Part shown: piece by piece, positions 1-7,192 of the stretch
How positions within the stretch are numbered: position 1 is the stretch's first letter
Layout: each line of letters starts with the position of its first letter
Notes under the pieces: model-generated
The model's input: the letters and a program-made list of their open reading frames with translations, nothing else
What the model was told of the DNA's origin: nothing
Databases searched by the model: none
Source of the DNA: Armatimonadota bacterium
GTDB taxonomy: Bacteria; Armatimonadota; Fimbriimonadia; Fimbriimonadales; Fimbriimonadaceae
DNA length: 64,000 nt
Assembly (NCBI GenBank): GCA_016125185.1
Contig: WGMG01000006.1
Coordinates: 1,860,001 to 1,924,000 of the forward strand
Direction: 5' to 3'
Made by a program: the position numbers and the translations under genes

Positions 1-1313
1 GCGATGGCACGGGATCGGGAAGCGCATTCAATCTTTTCGCGACCGATGACCTCAACGCCGACTACACCGGAGTATGGGTCAAGGTCTATCACGCAGATAT
101 GGTCGATTCGACGGGAGCAAAAGTCGACCTCTTAACCAGCACGGATGGGGTGACCGTCAATCTTCGCGCCCTTAACGACGGTGCGGCGAAATTCCTCCTT
201 CTTTGTCCTGGCAAGTTGCCGGCGGGAACGTATACCAAAGTTGAATTTGAACTCGACAAATCGGTAACCCTCGTGGCGACCGGGTCGGGAACCGTATCCA
301 CTGCCGACTTTCCAGACTCTTATGATGCAACCGTCGCCGGACATTCTCTGCTCTCGGCCGACATCACACCGAACCTGACAGTGCCGGGTTCATCCAAACT
401 CATCATCGACTTCGACCTGAAGAATTGGACGGTTTCGAGCGGCGTCATTACGCCGGTCCTTACTGTCAGCTCAGGCACCGGCTTCGACGACGGATCTCGA
501 CACGAGCCATTCGAGTTCCGCGGAACGGTAGGCGATCTCGCCGGAACGGCGCCGACGCAGACCTTCACCCTTAATCTCAAGAACGGAGGCACCATCTCCG
601 TCACGACGTCCGACACCACCGCGATCGTCGGTGATGGCGGTGTGACCTCGCTGTCGAACGGGATGAACGTCCACGTCTACGGGACGTTCGATCCGACCAC
701 CAACACCATCACAGCGACCAGCATTCGCGCCGACTCCGAGTTCTCCTCATTTGCGGCCGCCGTCGGTGCCGCCAGCAACGGCGACGCACTGGCCCAGACC
801 TTCACGCTGACACCGAAGTGCGTGCATGGGTTCGTTCCCCAAGGTGACAGCCTCACCGTCTCGACCTCCGATACGACGAAGTACCGGGGCCACCACGGCT
901 CGATGCTCACCGAGGCTCAGTTCTATGAGGCGCTCGCGGCAGCTGGCGATAACGCCGTCGTTGATGCGGAGGGAACCTACGATTCCGGCTCGAATACGCT
1001 GACCGCAAAGAGCGTTCACATCGAGAACGAGACGGAAGTCGATCACGCCGAAGCCCAAGGCACCGTGACGGCCGCAGACCTCACGACGGGAACGTTCACG
1101 CTCACCGTGTCGGAGTCCGATGGCTTTGCCAATAACTCGGACACGCTCTCGGTCGTCGTTTCGGTCGATGCGCTGTTCACGAACAACGAAGGTCACATCA
1201 TGACGGAAGCGGACTTTTTTGCCGCTCTCGCGTCCCCAACCCAACGCATAAAGATCAAGGGATCGTTCGCAAACGGCGTGTTTACCGCAACCCGTCTGCA
1301 ACTGAAGCACTAA
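1..1313 (+). CDS. DUF4382/DUF5666-type secreted protein, 5' end missing
   Basis: The frame is open from the first bases of the window (reading from base 3), so the gene starts upstream; the first internal Met is at 99. The first ~150 visible residues resemble DUF4382 (VWVKVYHADM, LPAGTYTKVEFEL, LIIDFDLKNW), a domain found on bacterial surface lipoproteins. Three repeats of a DUF5666-like beta-rich module follow, each with a pattern like GTVxxxxxxxxTFTL, then TSDTT, then a closing ITATSIRA, LTAKSVHI or FTATRLQL strand. The role is unknown; an extracytoplasmic beta-sandwich protein is inferred. The signal peptide or lipobox would be outside the window. A strong terminator follows the stop. The DUF assignment is from memory of the families and was not searched. 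Confidence 0.75.
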   Translation, partial: DGTGSGSAFNLFATDDLNADYTGVWVKVYHADMVDSTGAKVDLLTSTDGVTVNLRALNDGAAKFLLLCPGKLPAGTYTKVEFELDKSVTLVATGSGTVSTADFPDSYDATVAGHSLLSADITPNLTVPGSSKLIIDFDLKNWTVSSGVITPVLTVSSGTGFDDGSRHEPFEFRGTVGDLAGTAPTQTFTLNLKNGGTISVTTSDTTAIVGDGGVTSLSNGMNVHVYGTFDPTTNTITATSIRADSEFSSFAAAVGAASNGDALAQTFTLTPKCVHGFVPQGDSLTVSTSDTTKYRGHHGSMLTEAQFYEALAAAGDNAVVDAEGTYDSGSNTLTAKSVHIENETEVDHAEAQGTVTAADLTTGTFTLTVSESDGFANNSDTLSVVVSVDALFTNNEGHIMTEADFFAALASPTQRIKIKGSFANGVFTATRLQLKH

Positions 1314-1323
1314 GAACATATCC

Positions 1324-1355
1324 AACGCCAGGTGGGCACCCACCTGGCGTTTTCA
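1324..1355 (+). terminator. Rho-independent terminator after the DUF4382 gene
   Basis: A 13-bp perfect inverted repeat (AACGCCAGGTGGG at 1324-1336, complement at 1339-1351) is followed by a short T run. It sits 11 bases after the stop at 1313 and 21 bases before leuB, so it separates the two transcription units. Confidence 0.85.
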
Positions 1356-1372
1356 TTCATAATCAACGAACG

Positions 1373-2446
1373 ATGGCGTTCAAAATTGCGGTTCTTCCTG
1401 GCGACGGGATCGGTCCCGAAGTAATCGCGGAAGCGGTCAAAGTCGTCAAGGCGACTTCCGACAAGTACGAATTCGAAGAGGCGATCATCGGCGGTATCGC
1501 CTACGACCAAACCGGTCATCCGCTCCCGCCCGCCACTCTTCAGCTTTGCCGCGACGCCGACGCCGTCCTTATGGGCGCGGTGGGCGGCCCTCAGTGGGAG
1601 AACATTCAGCCAGCTTCCCTTCGCCCCGAAATTGGCGCGCTTCTGGCGATTCGTTCCGAATTGAGTCTCTATGCCAACGTCCGCCCGGCGAAGACCCTGA
1701 AGGCACTCCTAAACGCGTCTCCGCTGAAAGGCGACCATGGCATGATCGACGTGGTCGTCGTGCGCGAACTCACTGGTGGAATCTATTTCGGCCAGCCGCG
1801 CGAGCGACGCGATGGCGGCAACACCGCAGTGGACACCTGCGTCTACACCAAAGCCGAGGTTCGCCGCATCGCTGAGCAAGCGTTTGCCATCGCCCGAACC
1901 CGCCGACGCGAAATCGTCAGCGTGGACAAAGCAAATGTCCTCGAAACGTCGCGCCTGTGGCGCGAGGTCGTCACCGAGATGGCCGCCGAGAACACCGACG
2001 TCAAGGTCACCCACATGCTCATCGACAACTGCGCCATGCAGTTGATCCGCCACCCGGGCCAGTTCGATGTCATCCTCACCGAGAATATGTTTGGTGACAT
2101 CCTCAGCGATGAAGCCTCGATGATCACCGGCTCTCTTGGGCTTTTGCCGTCGGCCTCCATCGGCCCGTCCAAGAACGGCCGCGACTTCGGCTTGTACGAG
2201 CCCGTGCACGGCAGCGCCCCGGACATCGCGGGTCAGGGCCGCGCGAACCCGATCGCGGCGATTCTCAGCGCGGGCATGATGCTTCGCTACACGTTCGGCG
2301 ACCTCGAAAGCGCCGACCGTATCGAAACGGCTTGCGAAAAGGTTCTGGAGTCTGGCCTGCGCACGCCGGATATCTTCGAAAAGGATTGCCAACTGGTCAG
2401 CACATCCAAGCTTGGCGACGCAATCGCCGAAGCAGTGTCTGGTTAG
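1373..2446 (+). CDS. leuB: 3-isopropylmalate dehydrogenase
   Basis: This enzyme of leucine biosynthesis oxidatively decarboxylates 3-isopropylmalate to 2-oxoisocaproate with NAD+, in the cytosol. The 357-residue product matches the usual family length. Visible motifs in order are GDGIGPEVIAEAVKV near the N-terminus, GAVGGPQW, the substrate-binding RSELSLYANVRP, RELTGGIYFG, DKANVLETSRLWREV, the metal-binding stretch FGDILSDEASMITGSLG, and the NAD-binding HGSAPDIAGQGRANP. The ATG at 1373 starts directly with the Rossmann-like strand MAFKIAVLPGDG; no clear Shine-Dalgarno is visible. It stands alone: leuA, leuC and leuD are not in the window. The isocitrate and tartrate dehydrogenase relatives are less likely given the RSELxLYANVRP loop typical of LeuB. 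Confidence 0.96.
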   Translation: MAFKIAVLPGDGIGPEVIAEAVKVVKATSDKYEFEEAIIGGIAYDQTGHPLPPATLQLCRDADAVLMGAVGGPQWENIQPASLRPEIGALLAIRSELSLYANVRPAKTLKALLNASPLKGDHGMIDVVVVRELTGGIYFGQPRERRDGGNTAVDTCVYTKAEVRRIAEQAFAIARTRRREIVSVDKANVLETSRLWREVVTEMAAENTDVKVTHMLIDNCAMQLIRHPGQFDVILTENMFGDILSDEASMITGSLGLLPSASIGPSKNGRDFGLYEPVHGSAPDIAGQGRANPIAAILSAGMMLRYTFGDLESADRIETACEKVLESGLRTPDIFEKDCQLVSTSKLGDAIAEAVSG

Positions 2447-2462
2447 GAGTTTGTAGTCTGGA

Positions 2463-2758
2463 GTTAGCAGTCGGCAGTTGGCAGTCGGCAAGAAACATAC
2501 AACGCAGGGCACCGCGGTTTTTTGGCTACTCTAACCTTAGACAAATCAGCCCCAACGGAGCAGCAATATCTTAGCCAGGGTTGAAGCGAGCTTGCGAGCG
2601 CGGTTTCTGGTTAGCAGTCGGCAGTTGGCAGTCGGCAAGAGACATACAGTGTGTGGCACCGAAGTTCTTTGGCTAACTCTGACCTTAGACGAATCAGCCC
2701 CAACGGGGCGGCAATATCTTAGCCAGGGTTGAAGCGAGCTTGCGAGCGCAGGCCCTGG
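2463..2758. repeat. two tandem ~147-bp repeats, each led by a heptanucleotide array
   Basis: Unit 1 (2463-2609) and unit 2 (2610-~2758) are near identical. Each begins with GTTA, then three heptamers (GCAGTCG, GCAGTTG, GCAGTCG) and GCAAG, and ends with a block containing AATCAGCCCCAACGG, AATATCTTAGCCAGGG and GAAGCGAGCTTGCGAGCGC. Unit 2 carries one extra base and several substitutions. No credible gene is present from 2447 to 2918, the gap between convergent leuB and flgM. The conserved block resembles dispersed intergenic repeats seen in other bacterial genomes; that comparison is from memory. Confidence 0.8.
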
Positions 2759-2780
2759 AATAGGGTTATTTCGTCCCAAG

Positions 2781-2826
2781 TCCGAGGAGTCCCGAGAAAC
2801 GGGACGACCCGGCGATTATCGCCGCG
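2781..2826. repeat. dispersed double-hairpin repeat, family C copy 1
   Basis: Contains GGAGTCCCGAG then a small hairpin (TCCCG 2790-2794 with CGGGA 2800-2804), CGACCC, and a second hairpin GGCGA-TTA-TCGCC (2811-2823). The same arrangement recurs at 62091-62141, and a diverged form lies at 48881-48945. It lies in the convergent leuB/flgM gap. Confidence 0.7.
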
Positions 2827-2868
2827 CCGGTTCCGAGGGCCGCGCCAAAATCTCCCAATCAAAAACGC

Positions 2869-2895
2869 AAAAAGCCTCCCAATCACTTGGGAGGC
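2869..2895 (-). terminator. terminator of the flgM transcript
   Basis: Stem GCCTCCCAA/TTGGGAGGC (2874-2895) with a TCAC loop. On the minus strand it is followed by a run of five T (A run at 2869-2873 on the plus strand). It lies 23 bases past the flgM stop. Confidence 0.85.
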
Positions 2896-2918
2896 CCTCA
2901 GTGCGCGGAAAGATAACC

Positions 2919-3212
2919 TTATCGCATTCGATCCGCGATAGAGCGTCGGATCATCGTGTCGACGATTTCTTCCGCCGAAGGATTGTACTCACCGCTCTCG
3001 ATTCGAGCCTTCAGAGAAGCGATCATGTCTTCTCGGTCCGGCATGTCGAGAACCTGCTTGGTGAGGTCTTTGACAAGTTGGGCATCTCGTTCGGATGCAT
3101 CTTCTTCGGTCTCAACTCCAAGCACCAGCTTGAGGTTTTCGTCCTGAGTGTCGATGTCGGGAGCGGTGAAACCGCTCAGTGCTTTCTTTACTTCCGCGTC
3201 TGAAATCCGCAT
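2919..3212 (-). CDS. flgM: FlgM-like negative regulator of flagellin synthesis (anti-sigma-28)
   Basis: FlgM proteins bind and inhibit the flagellar sigma factor FliA/sigmaD until the hook-basal body is complete. The 97-residue size fits. The C-terminal third carries the family signature: an RxxxIxxLKxxIESGEYxxSAEEI pattern (REDMIASLKARIESGEYNPS) followed by a helix (VDTMIRRSIADRMR). The N-terminal half is acidic and low in aromatic residues, as expected for the disordered part. The start ATG at 3212 has an AAGGAAA ribosome site about 7 bases upstream. A sigma28/sigmaD-like promoter lies at 3358-3385, which supports the assignment because FlgM is normally made partly from class-3 promoters. 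No flagellar neighbours are adjacent; the only other flagellar gene in the window is flagellin, 53 kb away. A terminator follows. Confidence 0.82.
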   Translation of the reverse strand: MRISDAEVKKALSGFTAPDIDTQDENLKLVLGVETEEDASERDAQLVKDLTKQVLDMPDREDMIASLKARIESGEYNPSAEEIVDTMIRRSIADRMR

Positions 3213-3357
3213 GTTCTTTTCCTTGCTCGATTCCAGACAGGCAACTCGGCTTTCTTATTTTCGGCTGTCTCCAACCGAATCAAGACCCATAAGCTTTGCG
3301 TGATCGAGGTCACCCTCGTCGTGCCATTTTCTGTCAGTGGCTTTCGCCTTACAAGGT

Positions 3358-3385
3358 TTATCGGCTGCCTTTCCAAAAACCTTTA
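3358..3385 (-). promoter_or_regulatory. sigma28/sigmaD-like promoter upstream of flgM
   Basis: On the minus strand the sequence reads TAAA (3385-3382), 16 bases, then GCCGATAA (3365-3358). The -10 octamer is a perfect match to the sigma28 consensus GCCGATAA. The TAAA spacing of 16 lies at the upper end of the 14-16 range I recall for sigmaD. The predicted start is about 140 bases ahead of the flgM ATG, in an otherwise empty gap (3213-3565) that also holds the upstream region of the plus-strand gene at 3566. Confidence 0.6.
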
Positions 3386-3565
3386 GAGCAAACCTCACAG
3401 AATTCTAGAGAATTTTTCCCCAGAAACCTAGAGTAGCTTCAAAACCCGGCACAAAATCCGGGCTCTGACAAACCTAATGATAGCGGATTTGACAACTTTT
3501 TTTGTACTTTCGGCCTATTTGGGCAGTCAAAGTAAAAATGGGAAGTTCCCTTGTAAAATGCAGTC

Positions 3566-4273
3566 ATGACGTTCCCTGAATGGATGACCATGGTCGAACA
3601 GGCGGGAGCGTCGATGAACGGCGTGGATATGAACTGGCTTCAGCACCAGTATCAGACCAACCAACAGCCGTCCCTCATCGCCCAAATGATCAACGCCGGG
3701 CATGCGCCGCGGCCGATGATGGGCCAACCCATGATGCAGCCGATGTATCAGCCCATGTACCAGCCGGGGTATCAACAGCCGGCCAAGCCCAAAGGAGGTG
3801 GCTTCAGCACGTTCATGAACATCTTCATGGGCACTCTCGGCTTTGCCGCCATCGTTGGCATGATCCTTTACGGGCTCATGCTCCTTTCCAAACAGGCCAA
3901 TCCCGAAACCAAAGGGCGCAAGCTCACCATCGAAGGTGGCGGAACCTCGACCTACGATCCGCCGCCCTACGAAACCCTCAAAGCCAAGGGACTCGATCCC
4001 ACCGTCGCCTACCCCTACTGGCCGGTGGTCTACGATACGCCGTCGATGAAGGCTGCCCCCGACATCATCATGGGTAAGGTCACCAACTACGGCGACAGCG
4101 CCGTCAAAAACGTCACCGTCCACTTCGGCCTCTATCTTCAGAACGGTGACAAGGTCGGCACCGCCGAAGACATGATCGCCGTGCTCGAACCCAACGCCAC
4201 CTGGGACTACCGCGCCAAGGTGAACCACAACTACGACAAGTGCAGTCTCGACGACATCACGTTCTCGAAATAA
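3566..4273 (+). CDS. single-pass membrane protein with FxLYD-like C-terminal domain
   Basis: A 235-residue protein of unknown function. Residues 1-45 look like a small soluble segment, and 46-80 are rich in Met, Pro, Gln and Tyr (MMGQPMMQPMYQPMYQPGYQ). A single hydrophobic helix follows (FMGTLGFAAIVGMILYGLML, about 90-112). The C-terminal ~90 residues (KVTNYGDSAVKNVTVHFGLY then LEPNATWDYRAKV) resemble the FxLYD beta-sandwich, an extracytoplasmic domain of unclear role. Topology with the domain outside the cytosol is inferred. The ATG at 3566 has no obvious ribosome site. The stop codon TAA at 4271-4273 abuts the operator of the toxin-antitoxin pair downstream. Confidence 0.75.
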   Translation: MTFPEWMTMVEQAGASMNGVDMNWLQHQYQTNQQPSLIAQMINAGHAPRPMMGQPMMQPMYQPMYQPGYQQPAKPKGGGFSTFMNIFMGTLGFAAIVGMILYGLMLLSKQANPETKGRKLTIEGGGTSTYDPPPYETLKAKGLDPTVAYPYWPVVYDTPSMKAAPDIIMGKVTNYGDSAVKNVTVHFGLYLQNGDKVGTAEDMIAVLEPNATWDYRAKVNHNYDKCSLDDITFSK

Positions 4274-4306
4274 CATTATAACTGGTCATTAAGACCGGTC
4301 ATAATG
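4274..4306. promoter_or_regulatory. operator-like inverted repeat of the toxin-antitoxin operon
   Basis: Arms CATTATAACTGGTC (4274-4287) and GACCGGTCATAATG (4293-4306) pair at 12 of 14 positions around a 5-base centre. The repeat fills nearly all of the 38-base gap between the upstream stop and the antitoxin ATG at 4312. An autoregulatory site bound by the Phd/YefM-type antitoxin is the natural reading. The promoter must overlap it, so the mRNA leader is very short or absent. Confidence 0.65.
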
Positions 4307-4311
4307 TAAAT

Positions 4312-4545
4312 ATGATCGTTATTACCGCAACTGAATTCAAAGCCAAGTGCCTTGAGCTGTTGGATCGCGTTAATCGAACCGGTGAGGTACTCAAAATCAC
4401 CAAGCGAGGAAAGATCGTCGCTGAGCTTCGAGCGCCGGAACCAGACCTGCCTGCACCTTCAGGGCCTGGCTTCGCGAAAGGCGAATTCAGCATCGTAGGG
4501 GACATCATGTCACCGATCGACGTGGAATGGGAAGCTATGAAATGA
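4312..4545 (+). CDS. antitoxin of type II system, Phd/YefM family
   Basis: A 77-residue protein with the Phd/YefM fold signature: MIVITATEFKAKCLELLDRV at the N-terminus, then GEVLKITKRGKIVAELRAP. The N-terminal ~50 residues would form the DNA-binding dimer, while the Pro/Gly-rich tail (PEPDLPAPSGPGF onward) would wrap the toxin. It overlaps the PIN-domain toxin gene by an ATGA junction, and an inverted repeat sits directly upstream; both are standard for self-regulated toxin-antitoxin operons. Pairing with a PIN toxin makes this a VapBC-like module with a Phd-type antitoxin, a common combination. Confidence 0.88.
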   Translation: MIVITATEFKAKCLELLDRVNRTGEVLKITKRGKIVAELRAPEPDLPAPSGPGFAKGEFSIVGDIMSPIDVEWEAMK

Positions 4546-4928
4546 TGGTTTTGGATACCCATTCATTTCTCTGGTATTGCCTGGACGACCCAGCTTTACC
4601 TCCAGCCACGAAGCTCCACCTCTCCCAAAACGCCGAAGCTGTCTTTGTGCCCTCCATCGTCATCTGGGAAATTGTGATGCTGGCCCAAAAGGGCCGGCTA
4701 AACATTGGAAGCACATCCCCCGACCAATTTGCTCGGGGACTGCTCTCTCGTTCGAGGTTCAAGGAAGTACCCCTCAACTCCGAGATAGCAATCCTCAGCC
4801 GGATTCTTCCATTCCATCACGAAGATCCGGCCGACAGATTCATTGCGGCGACGGCACACTTTCTAAGAATGCCCTTAGTAACCGAGGACAAATCCCTGAC
4901 TGGTCTTTCCTGGCTAAATACGATCTAG
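4542..4928 (+). CDS. PIN-domain toxin, VapC-like ribonuclease
   Basis: PIN-domain toxins are Mg-dependent RNases that block translation. This 128-residue protein carries the four expected acidic residues: Asp5 (VLDTHSFLW), Glu43 (SIVIWEIVML), Asp98 (HEDPADRFIAATA) and Asp116 (LVTEDKSL). I chose the ATG at 4542 because it overlaps the antitoxin stop as ATGA and places the first Asp five residues in; an ATG at 4545 and one at 4527 are also possible. The sub-type with IWEI and HxxDPADR is typical of PIN toxins paired with Phd antitoxins. Its TAG stop shares the palindrome CTAG with the stop of the converging gene, so the two genes overlap tail to tail by 4 bases. Confidence 0.88.
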   Translation: MMVLDTHSFLWYCLDDPALPPATKLHLSQNAEAVFVPSIVIWEIVMLAQKGRLNIGSTSPDQFARGLLSRSRFKEVPLNSEIAILSRILPFHHEDPADRFIAATAHFLRMPLVTEDKSLTGLSWLNTI

Positions 4929-6493
4929 TCCTCAAGCCGAATCGTGACTCGCTTCCCTTCGATCACAACCTTCCCCTTGACGTCTTTCAGACTTACTCCC
5001 GGCAACTTCAGCTCCTTCGCATTGACCGTTCCGTCCGCTCCAATCCCGTCCATCGTCGGCTGACCGGTCAACTGGATATGGACCGCCTTCACCTTTGTAT
5101 CGTGCAGAATCGCTCGCGGCGCGTCTTCCGAAAAGTTCAGAGCCCCGACGATCCCTCGAATGGGAATCAGGCGGTAGATCGTTTGGTCCGGATTCACGCT
5201 CAGAATGCCGAACGGCGTAAACGCAAAGCCAACCTTCGGCGACTTTAGCTGCGAGTAGTCCAGCACCAATTCGCCCGGCCCATCCGTAAACTTTGCAACC
5301 TGCTCCCGCACGTAAACCGCTCCGTCTTCGGCCAACTTTGTCTTCTGCGCCCAGAGCTCCTTGAACCTTGCCGACGCCCGAATCTCGTCGGTCGCTTGCG
5401 AAAGCTCGTCAGAGTGTGGCGCCAGTGCCTCGGTTGCCAACGAGGTCAATGTGTCGTCTGTTTTCAAGACTCTGTCGTGCCACTTCATGCCTAACCTGTC
5501 CAGCAACGCCCCAATTGCCATGCCCGAATAGTACAGGCGGAACCGCACCGGCGACGCGCCATACAGGTCGTTGTTGACCGTGTTCGTGCCGTCCATAAAG
5601 TGTTGCATCGCCGAAATCAGCTTCCCGCGCTCCTTCGTCAAATCGCCGTAACCCGCAAATCCCTGCACCAACCACATGTCCTTGCCGGGCGTCTTCCCTT
5701 GCAGGCACTGCAGAGTCCGGTACTCCACATACATCGCCAAACCCTCGCTAAATTCGGTGCCGTCCTCGTACGCGGCTGATTCCTTGCTCAGCAGCTTTCG
5801 CCGCGCTTGCCTCGCCGCCAGCCAGCGGACGCCTGCTTTGCGAGCCTCGCCCAGGTTCGGAGCTTCCAACGCCGCCTTCAACGAATCAGCCTCGATTGCG
5901 AGCCAAGTATTGTTGTCCACCGATAGCGTTGGGTATCGAGCCAGCGCCATCTCGTTGCCACCCTTCTTCGGTGCCATCTTGCGCTGGTACACGTGAAATG
6001 CCTCGTGGGCAAACATCGTCATTGAACTCATCGGGTCGGAAAAGATTCCGCCTTCGACGATCTTGTCCGCCTCGCTCGGCTCCTGGACGATCGAATCGGC
6101 GATGCTCTCGATCCACTGACGCTTTGTCGACTGCGTGTCCGCCACCACCAACGTCTCCACCCCGTTCACTTCGGTCGATGTGTTCTGTCCGTCCAAATCG
6201 AAGGTGGTTTTGCCAGTCCTCAGGAAGATCGAGCCGATCGGAGAGGTAAACGCCCCGCGATAGCGTTCAAACCCTTCCGGCGGCTTGGGATGGTTGACCA
6301 AAACCTCTTGCCGACCGGGAAAGTACACCATGACCGGCGTTTTGCTGGCGTCCCAGCCCGGCCAAACCGGATTGCGGGCGTTGCCAATCACCGACCATAT
6401 CTCGGCCGCCTCGACGAGTTTGAGAGGGTCGATCAGCAGGGTCTGAGGCTTGGCCTGCGACATCAAGACGAGAGATGCGAAAGTTCCGATCAT
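4925..6493 (-). CDS. predicted secreted gluzincin-like metallopeptidase
   Basis: A 522-residue protein of no family I can name. The N-terminus MIGTFASLVLMSQAKP is a short possible signal peptide. Residues 160-170 read FAHEAFHVYQR, an HExxH zinc motif (His163, Glu164, His167). About 90 residues later FSEGLAMYVEYRT offers Glu250 as the third ligand, the gluzincin layout. The C-terminal ~130 residues are beta-rich and may be a separate domain. The start codon abuts an operator (6494-6508) and no Shine-Dalgarno is visible, so the mRNA may be leaderless or the true start may be the Met at residue 11. The gene is divergent from a PadR regulator and is its likely target. Protease activity is inferred from the motif only. 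Confidence 0.65.
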   Translation of the reverse strand: MIGTFASLVLMSQAKPQTLLIDPLKLVEAAEIWSVIGNARNPVWPGWDASKTPVMVYFPGRQEVLVNHPKPPEGFERYRGAFTSPIGSIFLRTGKTTFDLDGQNTSTEVNGVETLVVADTQSTKRQWIESIADSIVQEPSEADKIVEGGIFSDPMSSMTMFAHEAFHVYQRKMAPKKGGNEMALARYPTLSVDNNTWLAIEADSLKAALEAPNLGEARKAGVRWLAARQARRKLLSKESAAYEDGTEFSEGLAMYVEYRTLQCLQGKTPGKDMWLVQGFAGYGDLTKERGKLISAMQHFMDGTNTVNNDLYGASPVRFRLYYSGMAIGALLDRLGMKWHDRVLKTDDTLTSLATEALAPHSDELSQATDEIRASARFKELWAQKTKLAEDGAVYVREQVAKFTDGPGELVLDYSQLKSPKVGFAFTPFGILSVNPDQTIYRLIPIRGIVGALNFSEDAPRAILHDTKVKAVHIQLTGQPTMDGIGADGTVNAKELKLPGVSLKDVKGKVVIEGKRVTIRLED

Positions 6494-6531
6494 TTACGAA
6501 TCGTAAATTACCATTTTTACGATTCGTAAAG
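6494..6531. promoter_or_regulatory. pair of identical-arm operators between the peptidase and padR genes
   Basis: Two 15-bp palindromes, TTTACGA-A-TCGTAAA (6494-6508) and TTTACGA-T-TCGTAAA (6517-6531), have centres 23 bp apart, about two helical turns. They fill the short region between divergent start codons at 6493 and 6556. Binding by the adjacent PadR protein, with control of both directions, is inferred from position and symmetry. Confidence 0.75.
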
Positions 6532-6555
6532 TTCCCGTCATAATGAAAAAGAAAT

Positions 6556-7083
6556 ATGTCGCTCGACCGCCCGCTTTCAACCTTAGAGCTAACTGCGCTC
6601 GGGATCATCCTCAAGCGCGGCCCCTGCCTAGCCCACGCCGTGGTCAACGAATTCGCAGGCTCGCAGACTTTCGCCTATCGAAGCGGGGCCGGTTCAATCT
6701 ATCCGCTTCTGAAGCGATTGCACGAAGCTGGACTCCTGGAGTGCGACAAGAAACACTACACCATCTCCGAGGCCGGAATCCAAGCCCTTCGCACCTGGAT
6801 TTTGCCGCCCTTCAATAGCATGGACGTCTCCACCAACCTGGACGCCCTCCGCTCCCGAACCTACTTCCTCCGGCTCCTCGAGCCCTCGGAGATCGATCTC
6901 TTCACCTCGACCGCCATCGCCGAACTCGAACAGGTTCTCCTCAGTTGCCAAACTGATCTGGAAACCTACCGAAAGACCGGCGACCGATTCAGCGAATTCG
7001 CCATGCTCGGGGCCGTTCGCGAAACCGAAGCGCGGATCGCTTGGATGCGCGAAGTGCAATCCGCCCTCGGCAGGAAGTTATAG
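6556..7083 (+). CDS. PadR family transcriptional regulator
   Basis: A 175-residue protein with the PadR layout. An N-terminal winged helix-turn-helix covers about residues 5-85 (LSTLELTALGIILKRGPC, then AGSIYPLLKRLHEAGLLE and the wing KKHYTISEAGIQAL). A helical C-terminal dimerisation domain rich in Leu and Glu follows, ending in TEARIAWMREVQSAL. PadR proteins are usually repressors released by small ligands. The divergent predicted metallopeptidase and the twin palindromes between them point to a local two-gene regulon. The start is the ATG at 6556, with a weak AAGAAA upstream. Confidence 0.88.
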   Translation: MSLDRPLSTLELTALGIILKRGPCLAHAVVNEFAGSQTFAYRSGAGSIYPLLKRLHEAGLLECDKKHYTISEAGIQALRTWILPPFNSMDVSTNLDALRSRTYFLRLLEPSEIDLFTSTAIAELEQVLLSCQTDLETYRKTGDRFSEFAMLGAVRETEARIAWMREVQSALGRKL

Positions 7084-7163
7084 GGCGCCCCAAGGCAGAA
7101 GGTCGCCTATTCAGGGCCAATATTGACCAGAAACTCTTGGCCGAAAACAATTAAGTTTTTCGG

Positions 7164-7185
7164 GGTGGCGGCTCGCGCCGCCACC
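7164..7185. terminator. perfect GC hairpin in the padR / PEP-CTERM convergent gap
   Basis: GGTGGCGGC-TCGC-GCCGCCACC is a perfect 9-bp stem lying 8 bases past the stop of the minus-strand gene and 80 bases past the padR stop. Neither strand has a long T run after it, so a classical terminator is uncertain. It may be an insulating hairpin or a repeat element. Confidence 0.4.
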
Positions 7186-7192
7186 TCGAAGT

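Noticed and set aside
3213-3565. tRNA or other small RNA gene in the flgM upstream gap
   Set aside because: No cloverleaf or T-run terminator was seen; only the sigma28-like promoter is supported.
4527-4541. Upstream ATG at 4527 for the PIN toxin
   Set aside because: It would add five residues before the conserved VLDTH; the ATGA-coupled start at 4542 fits the family better.
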